Of a stretch of DNA of 64,000 nt, positions 50,861 through 59,127 are shown in pieces. Positions within the stretch are counted from its first letter, which is position 1. The number at the start of each line of letters is the position of its first letter. Location of the stretch: assembly GCA_963704535.1 (NCBI GenBank), contig OY969916.1, positions 4,340,001 through 4,404,000 of the forward strand, written 5' to 3'. The translations under genes and the position numbers were made by a program. The notes under the pieces were generated by a model. The model was not told the origin of the DNA. It saw only the letters and a list, made by a program, of their open reading frames with translations, and did not search any database. Origin of the DNA: G963704535 sp963704535. Lineage in GTDB: Bacteria > Chloroflexota > Chloroflexia > Chloroflexales > Roseiflexaceae.

Positions 50861-51637
50861 TTGGAGGACATCGACCTTGACGAGCTTCGCGCCTGGCTGC
50901 GCGAGTGCGGCGCGATCGCCCGCCAACACTTCAACCAGGTAGCCGGCCACCGCAAGGCCGATCGATCCTGGGTCACCGAGGCCGACCTGGCGATCGAACG
51001 ACTGCTGGCCGAGCGCTTGGCCGCCCGCTACCCACACCACGGTATCATCGGCGAGGAGCAGACTCAGCACGCGCTCGACCGCAAGTTCCTCTGGGCGCTC
51101 GACCCGCTCGACGGGACCTCCTCCTTCGTCGCCGGGCTGCCCACCTGGTCGATCTCGCTCGGCCTGTTGCGCGCCGGCGTGCCGCACTTCGGCATGATCT
51201 ACCTTCCGCTGCTGGAGGACTTCTACTGGGCCGGGCCGGACGGCCCAGCCTTCCTGAACGGGCGCCCGATCCTGGTCGCCCCGCCGCGCGCGTGGGAATC
51301 TGAGGACTGGCTCTCGGTGCCGTCGAACGCGCACCGTCGCTTCCTGATCGATTTCGTCGGCAAGACCCGCAGCCTGGGCAGCATCGCCGCCGCGCTCTGC
51401 TACGTCGCCCGAGGCAGCGCTATCGGCGCGCTGTTAAGCCGCGCGGGGATCTGGGATATCGCCGCGGGCTTGGCGATCCTGCGCGCGGCGGGCGGCGATG
51501 TCGCCGGGCTATCGGGCGCGCCACTCGACACTGCGGCGATATTGGACGGCCAGACGCTCACTGAGCCGATCATCGCCGCCGCGCCGGCGCACTTGCAGGC
51601 ATTACGCGGCATCGTCCACCGGCGTAGCGCCACATGA
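50861..51637 (+). CDS. Inositol monophosphatase-family phosphatase
   Basis: 258 residues from TTG 50861, with GAAAGGCGG upstream. Metal-binding residues: E65-E66 in GIIGEEQ, D81-G85 in DPLDGTSSF, and the distal WDIAAGLAILRAAGG. Related enzymes hydrolyse inositol phosphate, fructose-1,6-bisphosphate or 3'-phosphoadenosine phosphate; the substrate is open. A TATGAT box at 50796-50801 directly follows a family A element. Confidence 0.9.
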   Translation: MEDIDLDELRAWLRECGAIARQHFNQVAGHRKADRSWVTEADLAIERLLAERLAARYPHHGIIGEEQTQHALDRKFLWALDPLDGTSSFVAGLPTWSISLGLLRAGVPHFGMIYLPLLEDFYWAGPDGPAFLNGRPILVAPPRAWESEDWLSVPSNAHRRFLIDFVGKTRSLGSIAAALCYVARGSAIGALLSRAGIWDIAAGLAILRAAGGDVAGLSGAPLDTAAILDGQTLTEPIIAAAPAHLQALRGIVHRRSAT

Positions 51638-51640
51638 CGA

Positions 51641-51672
51641 TTGCGTTTCCCAAACGCAAGACGTGTTATAAT
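51641..51672 (+). promoter_or_regulatory. Promoter of the response regulator with a palindrome over the -35 region
   Basis: Perfect TATAAT at 51667-51672. Upstream, TTGCGTTT-CCC-AAACGCAA (51641-51659) covers where the -35 should be. It may be an operator, or the terminator hairpin of the gene before. Confidence 0.6.
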
Positions 51673-51723
51673 ATGGGCATGGTCAGCGGGCTACATTAGC
51701 CGCCGTTTGAAGGAACACTTACT

Positions 51724-52131
51724 ATGCAGCAATCCGGCGACATTCTTGTAGTAGATGATGAGGCCAACATCGTTGATTTCGTCGTCGAACTCTTGCAGGA
51801 CGAGGGCTACTCAGTTCGCTCGGCACTCAACGGCGAACTAGCGCTCGCTGCGATCGCGCAGCAGCCGCCAGCCCTCATTCTCCTCGACATGTTTATGCCG
51901 CAGATGACCGGCATTATGCTCTGGGAGCACCTCCAGCAGTTAGGCCTCTCGGATATCCCGGTTGTGCTGATGACCGCCAGCCCACGCGCGATGGCGACGA
52001 TGCCCGGCGCCACCGATTACCTGGCGAAACCATTTGACATCGACCAACTGCTTGAGTGCGTTGCCCGCCATGTCCAGCCCGGTTCGGGCAATGCCCCGGT
52101 CCCTGAAAACGCGCGGGAAACGCCGCACTAA
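51724..52131 (+). CDS. Single-domain response regulator (receiver only)
   Basis: 135 residues. Receiver marks: acidic pocket VVDDEAN (D11, D12), phospho-acceptor D55 in LILLDMFMP, T84 in VLMTAS, K102 in YLAKPFD. No output domain, so it acts as a shuttle or in a phosphorelay; no kinase is adjacent. GAAGG lies before the ATG. The stop is followed at once by a family A element and then a terminator. Confidence 0.93.
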   Translation: MQQSGDILVVDDEANIVDFVVELLQDEGYSVRSALNGELALAAIAQQPPALILLDMFMPQMTGIMLWEHLQQLGLSDIPVVLMTASPRAMATMPGATDYLAKPFDIDQLLECVARHVQPGSGNAPVPENARETPH

Positions 52132-52180
52132 GAGACAGTCTGAAAAGAGGGAGTTTGAAGGGCAACCCCTCAAATTTTCA
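52132..52180 (+). repeat. Palindromic element family A, truncated
   Basis: GAGACAGTCTGAAAAGAGGGAG starts directly after the TAA stop; core GAAGGGCAACCCCTC; right end lost. Confidence 0.7.
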
Positions 52181-52187
52181 AATCAGA

Positions 52188-52224
52188 AAAAGGTCTGCTC
52201 CATTGTGGAGCAGACCTTTCTTGT
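52188..52224. terminator. Bidirectional intrinsic terminator between the response regulator and rpsI
   Basis: AAAGGTCTGCTCC pairs with GGAGCAGACCTTT around ATTGT, with TCTTGTT after it on + and TTTTCTG on -. It probably ends both the response regulator and the long ribosomal operon. Confidence 0.9.
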
Positions 52225-52240
52225 TCCCTACGCGTAGAGC

Positions 52241-52350
52241 AAGGTTTCGGGTGATGCCATTCTCCTTTACAGTGTAGGTGGGGAAGCTGAAGGGTGCCCC
52301 CTCAAACCCCTTTTTCCCAGAACTGCAAAGCTCCAAAGAACCTTGTCTAG
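52241..52350. repeat. Palindromic element family B
   Basis: GCAAGGTTTCGGG left and GAACCTTGTC right outer ends, TTTACAGTGTAGGTGGGG, GAAGGGTGCCCCCTC core and CCCTTTTTCCC. Confidence 0.75.
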
Positions 52351-52361
52351 GACGCCGAAAC

Positions 52362-52760
52362 TTACCGCTTGGTGTACTGGGGCCGCTTGCGCGCCCGCTT
52401 CAAGCCGGGCTTCTTGCGCTCCTTCACCCGCGGGTCCCGCGTCAGCAAACCAGCCTTCTTAAGGATCGGACGCAACTCGGCGTTCAGATCGAGCAGGGCG
52501 CGCGCAATGCCGTGGCGCACCGCGCCGACTTGGCCGGAGACGCCGCCGCCGCGCACCTTGACCAGCACGTTGAAGCTCGCAGCGTGGCCGGTCAGATCCA
52601 GCGGCCGGGTCAGCTCCTTCTGGAACAAGTCGCGCGGGCCGAAGTACTCGACGATCGGCTTGCCGTTGACCACGAAATCGCCGCCGCCCGGGAACAGGCG
52701 CACGCGCGCGACGGCCGTCTTGCGGCGGCCGGTACCCTGATAATACCGTTTCTCTGTCAT
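52362..52760 (-). CDS. rpsI: 30S ribosomal protein S9
   Basis: 132 residues from ATG 52760 with GAGGAG upstream. Typical YYQGTGRRKTAVARVRLFPG at the start and the basic tail PGLKRARKRPQYTKR that reaches the P site. It closes the operon, after rplM. Confidence 0.97.
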   Translation of the reverse strand: MTEKRYYQGTGRRKTAVARVRLFPGGGDFVVNGKPIVEYFGPRDLFQKELTRPLDLTGHAASFNVLVKVRGGGVSGQVGAVRHGIARALLDLNAELRPILKKAGLLTRDPRVKERKKPGLKRARKRPQYTKR

Positions 52761-52841
52761 GCACTCCTCACACATCGGGTCGTGTCGTACGTCGGGCGCG
52801 AAGGCACCGAACAGGCAACACATACCACGGTTTTGGGCGAA

Positions 52842-53282
52842 CTAGCCGTGCGGCCGCGGCTCATAGACCTTGGGTTGCTGCGCCGCGTGCGGATGCGTCG
52901 GGCCAGCATAAATCTTCAGCTTGAGGATCTGGCGGCGCCCCAGGCGCGTTTTCGGGATCATCCCCTTGACGGCGAAGCGCAGGATGCGATCCGGGTGCGT
53001 CGCCATCATCCGTCGATACGGGATCTGCTTGAAGCCACCTGGATAGCCCGAGTGGCGGTAGTACATCTTCTGGTCCGGCTTGCGCCCGGTCAGGCGCACC
53101 TTCTCGGCGTTGATCACCACGACGAAATCGCCGCCGTCGATGTGCGGAGTGAAGGTCGGCTTGTGTTTGCCGCGCAGCAGGACCGCGATCTGCGTCGCAA
53201 GGCGCCCCAGCGTCTGATCGGTCGCGTCGACGATGTACCAGTCGCGCTCAACCTCCGCCTGCTTTTGCGAATAAGTACTCAT
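52842..53282 (-). CDS. rplM: 50S ribosomal protein L13
   Basis: 146 residues: WYIVDATDQTLGRLATQIA, FVVVINAEKVRLTGRK, YRHSGYPGG and MIPKTRLGR. AAGGAAG before ATG 53282. It forms the usual rplM-rpsI pair. Confidence 0.97.
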   Translation of the reverse strand: MSTYSQKQAEVERDWYIVDATDQTLGRLATQIAVLLRGKHKPTFTPHIDGGDFVVVINAEKVRLTGRKPDQKMYYRHSGYPGGFKQIPYRRMMATHPDRILRFAVKGMIPKTRLGRRQILKLKIYAGPTHPHAAQQPKVYEPRPHG

Positions 53283-53293
53283 GTTTCTTCCTT

Positions 53294-53430
53294 AAGAGGC
53301 TGTTTGAAAGGGGAGTTTGAGGGGCAAGCCCCTCAAGAACCCCTCTCCACCACTAAACAACTGAAGAGGCTGTTTGAAAGGGGAGTTTGAGGGGCAAGCC
53401 CCTCAAGAACCCCTCTCCACCACTAAACAA
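53294..53430 (+). repeat. Two identical tandem copies of truncated family A
   Basis: 53294-53360 and 53364-53430 are identical over 67 bases (period 70): AAGAGGCTGTTTGAAAGGGG..CTAAACAA. The truA stop codon follows within the last few bases (53432). Confidence 0.9.
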
Positions 53431-53431
53431 A

Positions 53432-54178
53432 CTAAGGATAAGTGACTGACATCAAATACAGCCCATGTGCCGGCGCCGTTCGCCCCGCCCGCCGCCGGTC
53501 GCGGCTGGCGAGCACCGCCGCAAACCCCTGGACATCCAGCTTGCCCTCGCCGACCGACAGCAGCGTCCCGACGACATTGCGCACCATATGCCGCAAGAAC
53601 GCATTCGCCGCCAACTCGACCGCGATCAGCGGCTGGCCCCACACCTCGTGGACCGCGCAGCTCGCGACGTAACAGGTGCGCACCGTCGAACCTTCCTGCT
53701 GCCCTCCGGCAAACGCAGCGAAGTCATGCATGCCCAGCAGCGTCGTCAGGGCCTCGGACATCGCCGCCTGATCCAGGCGGCGCGGCACATGGATGGCATG
53801 GCGGCGCAATAGCGGCGCGGCAACCGGACCATTGTCGATCAAAAAGCGATAATCGCGCCGAACTGCGGTATGCCGGGCGTGGAACTCATGTGGCACCGCC
53901 CATGCCTCCAGCACCGCGACATCCTCCGGCATGATCGCATTCATGCCACGGCGGATGGTCGCCAGATCCAGCTCCGTCTCCGTCCGCACATTGGCGACCT
54001 GGCCGCGCGCATGCACCCCCGCGTCGGTGCGCCCGGCCAGATTAACCCGCCGCCGCTCTTGCGTCAACTGCTCCCAAGCGCCTTCCAGCTCACCCTGGAC
54101 CGAGCGGCCATTGTTCTGCCACTGCGAGCCGACAAAATCAGTCCCATCGTACTCGATTCGCAGGGCAATATTCCGCAT
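53432..54178 (-). CDS. truA: tRNA pseudouridine(38-40) synthase
   Basis: 248 residues. The catalytic Asp is D52 in AGRTDAGVHARGQV; other marks are RIEYDGTDFVGSQWQ, FHARHTAVRRDYRF and NAFLRHMVRNVVGTLL. It isomerises uridines in the anticodon arm. It commonly follows rplQ, as here. No ribosome-binding site seen before ATG 54178. Confidence 0.96.
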   Translation of the reverse strand: MRNIALRIEYDGTDFVGSQWQNNGRSVQGELEGAWEQLTQERRRVNLAGRTDAGVHARGQVANVRTETELDLATIRRGMNAIMPEDVAVLEAWAVPHEFHARHTAVRRDYRFLIDNGPVAAPLLRRHAIHVPRRLDQAAMSEALTTLLGMHDFAAFAGGQQEGSTVRTCYVASCAVHEVWGQPLIAVELAANAFLRHMVRNVVGTLLSVGEGKLDVQGFAAVLASRDRRRAGRTAPAHGLYLMSVTYP

Positions 54179-54243
54179 TAGTATTGGGTAGGGCTGAAGG
54201 GGCGGGCGGCCCGCCCCTTTACCCCACCCTCCTCCTTATTCTT

Positions 54244-54595
54244 TTAAAGAAGCTCGATCACAACCATCTCGGCCGCATCGCCCTGGCGTGGGCCAAGCTT
54301 GGTAATGCGGGTGAACCCGCTCGTTCGCTCGGCGTACTGCTCCGGCGCGAACGCGAACAGCTCTCGCATCGCCTTCTTGCTGGCCAGCCGCGAAAGCGCC
54401 ATACGCCGCGTGTGGGGCGTATCCTGCCGAGCCAGGGACAGCAAGCTCTCGATCTCCGGCTGTACCGTTTTGGCCTTGGCAATCGTCGTCTGGATCTTGC
54501 GGTGCTCGATCAGCGCAATCATCAGATTGCGGATGCAGCGCATCGCGATGCTCTTTAAAGCGGCCCAGCTTGCGCCCGCTCTTTTGGTGTCGCAT
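54244..54595 (-). CDS. rplQ: 50S ribosomal protein L17, with an apparent +1 frameshift
   Basis: ATG 54595 (AGGAGG upstream) reads MRHQKSGRKLGRFKEHRDAL, the standard L17 start. The rest, RNLMIALIEHRKIQTTIAKA to EMVVIELL, is in the next frame. Dropping one base of GG 54531-54532 gives a normal 116-residue L17. L17 is essential in studied bacteria, so a sequencing or consensus error is the simplest reading. Confidence 0.93.
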
Positions 54596-54617
54596 GATAG
54601 TCTATCCTCCTGGCTCT

Positions 54618-54715
54618 CAGAGACTGTCTGAGAAGGCCGGTGTGTCACTGGCAGTTCGTGGTGGAAAGCGGGACTTGAGGGCCAGCCCCTCGCTCCCTTT
54701 CCAGACAGTCTCTCA
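54618..54715 (-). repeat. Palindromic element family A, full diverged copy
   Basis: Ends AGAGACTGTCTGAGAAGG and (reverse complement) TGAGAGACTGTCTGGAAAGGG. It lies between rpoA and rplQ; the rpoA stop TGA (54713-54715) is the first bases of the element. Confidence 0.8.
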
Positions 54716-55690
54716 GCTCTCTCCACCCGGATCTGCGCCATTCGTCACCGACACATTGCTGCCGCGCGGGATATAGCCACGCTCGATCAGCTTGTCGCGA
54801 ATCTCCTCCATGGACTTCTGGCCCAGGTTGCGCACCGATAGGAGCGCCTTTTCGTCCATCTCCAGCACTTGGCCGACCTTAGTGATATCAGCGCGCTTGA
54901 GACAGTTGTAGGTACGAGTCGAGAGATCGAGTTCCTCGATCGGCGTATCGTAGATATCGGCCGGGATCACCGGGCCACCCGGCACCGTCGGCTGCTCTAG
55001 CTCCATCGTCAGCCGGTTGAAGTCGGCGATCGTCTGGCAGTACTGGACCAGCACCTGCGCGGCATGGCTCAAGGCATCGCCGGCCTTGATCGTCCCATCA
55101 GTCCATATCTCAATCAACAATCGGTCGAAGTCGGTCGCCTGCTGGACGCGCGTATTCTCGACGACATAATTCACCTTGGGCACTGGCGTAAAGATCGCGT
55201 CCACCGGGATCTCTCCGATCGGCAGGGCATCGCGCTGATCGGCGGGGAGGTAGCTGCGGCCACGCTCCACCGTCATCTCGATCTCGATATGAGCGTCATC
55301 GGAGTCCAGGGTGCAAATATAATGATTCGGGTTCACCAGCTCGACGTTGCTCGGCGTATCGATATCGCCGGCTCGTACGATCCCGGCGCCCTGCTTAGTC
55401 AACAGCACTTTGACCGGCCGCTCGGCGTACGAGCGCAGCCGGATGCCCTTGATATTCAGGACGATCTCGGTCACATCCTCTTTCACGCCAGGAATCGTCG
55501 AGAACTCGTGAAATACACCATCTATTTTGATCTTTGTGACCGCAGAGCCAGGGATCGACGACAGCAGCACACGGCGCAGCGCGTTCCCCAACGTATGTCC
55601 ATAGCCTGGGTCCAACGGCTCAATCTTGAATCGACCATAGTTTTCGGCCGCCTGCACGACCTCAATCTTGGGCATGGCGATATCAAGCAC
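54713..55690 (-). CDS. rpoA: DNA-directed RNA polymerase subunit alpha
   Basis: 325 residues from GTG 55690 (GGAGGCGATCC upstream). N-terminal dimerisation domain: FKIEPLDPGYGHTLGNALRR and FHEFSTIPGVKEDVTEIVLN; the C-terminal DNA/activator-binding domain has IEELDLSTRTYNCLKRADI and LLSVRNLGQKSMEEI. Its end overlaps a palindromic element. Confidence 0.98.
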   Translation of the reverse strand: MLDIAMPKIEVVQAAENYGRFKIEPLDPGYGHTLGNALRRVLLSSIPGSAVTKIKIDGVFHEFSTIPGVKEDVTEIVLNIKGIRLRSYAERPVKVLLTKQGAGIVRAGDIDTPSNVELVNPNHYICTLDSDDAHIEIEMTVERGRSYLPADQRDALPIGEIPVDAIFTPVPKVNYVVENTRVQQATDFDRLLIEIWTDGTIKAGDALSHAAQVLVQYCQTIADFNRLTMELEQPTVPGGPVIPADIYDTPIEELDLSTRTYNCLKRADITKVGQVLEMDEKALLSVRNLGQKSMEEIRDKLIERGYIPRGSNVSVTNGADPGGES

Positions 55691-55806
55691 GGATCGCCTC
55701 CTTATGACTCGTCAGTGGCGTCTGCCGGGCGCGCCAGAGAATCGTAGCACCTCCGCTCGCCCGGACGACGGCACCAACGCTGTTCCCGTAGTAAATGGGT
55801 CGCACT

Positions 55807-56436
55807 TTACGGCTTTCGCCTGCTGTAATACTCGACAATCAACTGCTCGTTGATTCCCGGCTCGGCATCCTCGCGGCGCGGCAGTGATAGCACCTCGCCG
55901 GCGAGATCGGCGCCGTTCAAGCGCAGCCAGTCGGGCACATTGCGCCGATTCAGGTCGCCGCTATCGACGAGATTCTTCACATAGGACCGGCGGCGGCTCT
56001 CCGGGCGAATGGCGATCACATCGCCAACCTTGACCGTAAACGACGGGATGTTGGTTTTGCGTCCGTTCACCGTAATGTGGCCATGATTGACGACCTGACG
56101 CGCCTGCGCCCGCGTCGTCGCGAATCCCAGCCGGTACACCACATTGTCAAGGCGGCGTTCCAGCAAGGTAAACAGCGCGGCGCCGGTCTCGCCGGGGATA
56201 CGCTGTGCCTTCTCAAAAATGCGCCGGAACTGTCGCTCCAGCACGCCATACATATAGCGGGCCTTCTGCTTCTCCAGCAACTGGAGGCCGTAATCCGACA
56301 CTTGGCGGCGGCGCGCCGTCGGCCCATGCTGCCCAGGAGGGAAGGAATTCTTATTCAGAATACGCTGCCCCTTCTCGGAGATGCCAATGCCTAGCCGACG
56401 GCTGATTTTCCCCACAGGTCCACGATAACGAGCCAT
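55807..56436 (-). CDS. rpsD: 30S ribosomal protein S4
   Basis: 209 residues: MARYRGPVGKISRRLGIGIS start without the zinc Cys cluster, the S4 RNA-binding domain RRLDNVVYRLGFATTRAQAR and VVNHGHITVNGRK. Follows rpsK in the alpha operon. Confidence 0.98.
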   Translation of the reverse strand: MARYRGPVGKISRRLGIGISEKGQRILNKNSFPPGQHGPTARRRQVSDYGLQLLEKQKARYMYGVLERQFRRIFEKAQRIPGETGAALFTLLERRLDNVVYRLGFATTRAQARQVVNHGHITVNGRKTNIPSFTVKVGDVIAIRPESRRRSYVKNLVDSGDLNRRNVPDWLRLNGADLAGEVLSLPRREDAEPGINEQLIVEYYSRRKP

Positions 56437-56453
56437 GAAACTCCAATCCTCCT

Positions 56454-56867
56454 TTAGACGCGCCGGCGCTTAGGCGGGCGGCAGCCATTATGCGGGATGG
56501 GCGTCACATCGGTGATCGCGATGACCTGTAGCCCATTCGACTGAAGCGAGCGGATCGCGGCCTCGCGACCAGCGCCCGGCCCCTTGACGAACACCTCAAG
56601 CGAACGCATACCGTTTTCCATCGCCTTGCGCGCCGCGATCTCGGCAGTAATCTGCGCGGCGTACGGGGTGCTCTTGCGCGAACCTTTGAAGCCGTTCTGC
56701 CCGGCACTCGCCCAGCACACCACATTCCCTGAAAGGTCGGTGATCGTCACAATCGTATTATTGAATGTGCTCTGAATGTGCGCCTGGCCGCGCGGCACAT
56801 TCTTCTTTTCGCGCCGCTTGCCGCGCTGGCGCTTCGGCGCTGCCCCCTTGGCCGGTTGTTTCGCCAT
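56454..56867 (-). CDS. rpsK: 30S ribosomal protein S11
   Basis: 137 residues with a basic N-terminal extension, GQAHIQSTFNNTIVTITD, WASAGQNGFKGSRKSTPYAA and the C-terminal TPIPHNGCRPPKRRRV. GGAGG before the ATG. Confidence 0.98.
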   Translation of the reverse strand: MAKQPAKGAAPKRQRGKRREKKNVPRGQAHIQSTFNNTIVTITDLSGNVVCWASAGQNGFKGSRKSTPYAAQITAEIAARKAMENGMRSLEVFVKGPGAGREAAIRSLQSNGLQVIAITDVTPIPHNGCRPPKRRRV

Positions 56868-56893
56868 TATTCCTCCACTGGTTGGTTGCCTGT

Positions 56894-56912
56894 GGGCGTA
56901 TGCAATACGCCC
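56894..56912. repeat. Dispersed GGGCGTAT palindrome after rpsM
   Basis: GGGCGTAT-GCA-ATACGCCC begins right after the TAA stop of rpsM. It matches the palindrome of the tandem units at 13065-13138. Confidence 0.75.
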
Positions 56913-57296
56913 TTACTTCTTCAGCGTCTTCTTCTTGATGCCGATCGCCTGGCCCTTGCGTCCACGGCGGGTGCGCGCATTGGTGCGCGTGCGCTGGCCG
57001 CGCACCGGCATTCCCTTACGGTGCCGCAGCCCACGGTAGCAGCCAATGTCCATCAGCCGCTTGATATTCAGCTGGATCTCGCGGCGCAGGTCGCCCTCGA
57101 CGCGATATTCGCGATCGACCACCTCGCGGATGCGCCCAACCTCTTCTTCGGTCAGATCGCGCACGCGCGTGAGCGGATTGACGTTGGCCTTCTTGAGAAT
57201 CACCATACCATTCGAGCGGCCGATGCCGTAGATGTAGGTGATCGAGACCTCGATCTTCTTGTTCCGTGGGATATCAACCCCGGCAATGCGTGCCAT
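56913..57296 (-). CDS. rpsM: 30S ribosomal protein S13
   Basis: 127 residues: MARIAGVDIPRNKKIEVSIT, YIYGIGRSNG, GCYRGLRHRKGMPVRGQRT and a lysine-rich tail. No rpmJ precedes it; the 121 bases between infA and rpsM hold no L36 reading frame. Confidence 0.98.
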   Translation of the reverse strand: MARIAGVDIPRNKKIEVSITYIYGIGRSNGMVILKKANVNPLTRVRDLTEEEVGRIREVVDREYRVEGDLRREIQLNIKRLMDIGCYRGLRHRKGMPVRGQRTRTNARTRRGRKGQAIGIKKKTLKK

Positions 57297-57417
57297 GCAT
57301 GTCCCCTTCCCGTGATCAGCTACTGATAGCTAGAAAGCATCCAGAGCATTTGATAAAAACACACATATACGCCGCCCCACCTGTTCGGCGGGCAGCAATT
57401 TGCTTTCGCCACCCTCA

Positions 57418-57639
57418 TTACTTATAGCGGTACGTAATTCGTCCTCGCGTCAGATCGTACGGCGACAGCTCAACCAGCACGCGGTCTCCCTTGAGGATAC
57501 GAATATAATTCATCCGCATCCGACCTGAGATATGCGCCAGCACCTCGTGACCATTCTCCAACTGCACGCGGAACATAGCGTTTGGCAGCGGCTCGGTGAT
57601 TGTGCCCTCCATCTCGATGGCGTCTTTCTTCTTCGACAT
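57418..57639 (-). CDS. infA: Translation initiation factor IF-1
   Basis: 73 residues, OB fold: IEMEGTITEPLPNAMFRVQL, GHEVLAHISGRMRMNYIRIL and DRVLVELSPYDLTRGRITYR. AAAGGAG before ATG 57639. Confidence 0.98.
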   Translation of the reverse strand: MSKKKDAIEMEGTITEPLPNAMFRVQLENGHEVLAHISGRMRMNYIRILKGDRVLVELSPYDLTRGRITYRYK

Positions 57640-57653
57640 ACAGCTCCTTTGTA

Positions 57654-58419
57654 TTAATCCTGCCGTGTCAGTATCTCCGGCCCCTCGTGCTCAGTGATGG
57701 CGATAGTGTGCTCGAAGTGCGCCGCGAGGCTCCCATCGGTCGTCACAATCGTCCACCCATCGTCCAGCTCACGAGTTCGTATAAGCACCCTGCGTGATCA
57801 TCGGCTCGATCGCAAAGGTCATACCGGAGCGCAACAGCAGCCCTTTTCCGGGCTGGCCGTAGTTCTTAATTTGCGGATCCTCGTGGAGCACCCGCCCGAT
57901 CCCGTGGCTGATCAGGTTGCGCACGACTCCGTACCCCTGCTCCTCGGCATAGCCCTGGATCGCATGCGAGATGTCGCTCAACCGGCCGCCGGCGCGGGCA
58001 AACTCCAGGGCATGATACAGTGTTTGCTCGGTTACGTCGAGCAAATCGCGTGCCGCCCGCGAGATCTCCCCGACCGGATAGCTCCAAGCCGAGTCGCCAT
58101 GGTAGCCCCGCCAACTGACGCCGATGTCGATACTAACTATATCGCCCTCGCGCAGCACCCGTGGCCCTGGCATCCCGTGGACGATCTCCTCGTTGACCGA
58201 GATACAGGTCGCCGCCGGGTAAGGCACCGAGCCTGGGTAGCCCAGAAACGAGGGTACGCCGCCGCGGTGGACAATATACTCATGAACAATCCTATTCAGG
58301 TGCCCGGTTGTCACCCCCGGCTGAACAGCATCGCGCAGCAGCCGATGACAGGCGCCCACGATCCGCCCGGCCTCCCGCATCAACTCAAGCTCATGCCGAT
58401 TTTTTAACGTTGGAGCCAT
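57654..58419 (-). CDS. map: Methionine aminopeptidase type I, with an apparent +1 frameshift
   Basis: From ATG 58419 (GTG 58428 also possible): NRHELELMREAGRIV, HEYIVHRGGVPSFLGYPG, metal ligands in VSIDIGVSWRGYHGDSAW, SHGIGRVLHEDP and FAIEPMITQG. The frame then ends at TGA, while the expected tail, TRELDDGWTIVTTDGSLAAHFEHTI (shown over two stretches), is in the next frame to TAA 57654. Removing one A at 57776-57777 restores a normal protein of about 254 residues. It overlaps the adk end. Confidence 0.93.
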
Positions 58420-59065
58420 TTCCCACACCCAACACCCGACTCATCATCTCCGTCACCAGCGATATCTCACGCTGCCCATCGATCTCGATCAGATTGCCCT
58501 GATCGCGGTAGTGCTCAATCAACGGCATCGTCTGGGCGAAATACACTTGCAAGCGATGTCGGGCGGTCTCAAGCGTATCATCGCTGCGCTGGTACAGCTT
58601 CCCGCCACAATCGTCACATACATCAGGGCGCTTGGACGGGAAATAGTATATATTATAGATAGAGCCGCAGGTTTTGCAAGTTTGCCGACCGGCGATCCTA
58701 CGCAGTAGCACATCCTCGGGCACGCTCAGAAACAGCACATAGTCGATCCGGCGGCTGTGATCCTTCATCTCCTGCTCCAGCGCCCGCGCCTGCTCCCTGG
58801 TGCGCGGGAAACCGTCGAAGATCACGCCACTGGCGCAGTCCGACTGGCTGATCCGCTCGATAATCATGCGGATCACCACCTCGTCGGGCACCAACTCGCC
58901 CCGGTCCATATAGGACTTGGCCAGCATGCCCAACTCGGTGCCCTGGCGCAGTGCCGCCCGGAACAAGTCGCCGCTGGCCACATGTACCAAGCCAGTATGC
59001 TGCTCTAAGACATTCGCCTGTGTGCCCTTGCCGGCACCAGGAGCCCCAAGGAGAACCACATCCAT
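58391..59065 (-). CDS. adk: Adenylate kinase, zinc-LID type
   Basis: 224 residues from ATG 59065. P-loop LLGAPGAGKGTQA, ASGDLFRAALRQGT, GFPRTREQA, and a LID with four Cys (CKTC and CDDC), which bind zinc. It interconverts ATP, AMP and ADP. Position between secY and map is the usual one. Confidence 0.97.
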   Translation of the reverse strand: MDVVLLGAPGAGKGTQANVLEQHTGLVHVASGDLFRAALRQGTELGMLAKSYMDRGELVPDEVVIRMIIERISQSDCASGVIFDGFPRTREQARALEQEMKDHSRRIDYVLFLSVPEDVLLRRIAGRQTCKTCGSIYNIYYFPSKRPDVCDDCGGKLYQRSDDTLETARHRLQVYFAQTMPLIEHYRDQGNLIEIDGQREISLVTEMMSRVLGVGNGSNVKKSA

Positions 59066-59127
59066 GCCATGCTCTTTCTGCTCGTCATTGAGCACCAAAC
59101 CACACTATCACTGCCGGCGAGCAGGGG

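Noticed and set aside
54596..54741. N-terminal extension of L17 starting at 54741
   Set aside because: It runs through a family A element; the true L17 start (MRHQKSGRKLGR) is at 54595 in another frame.
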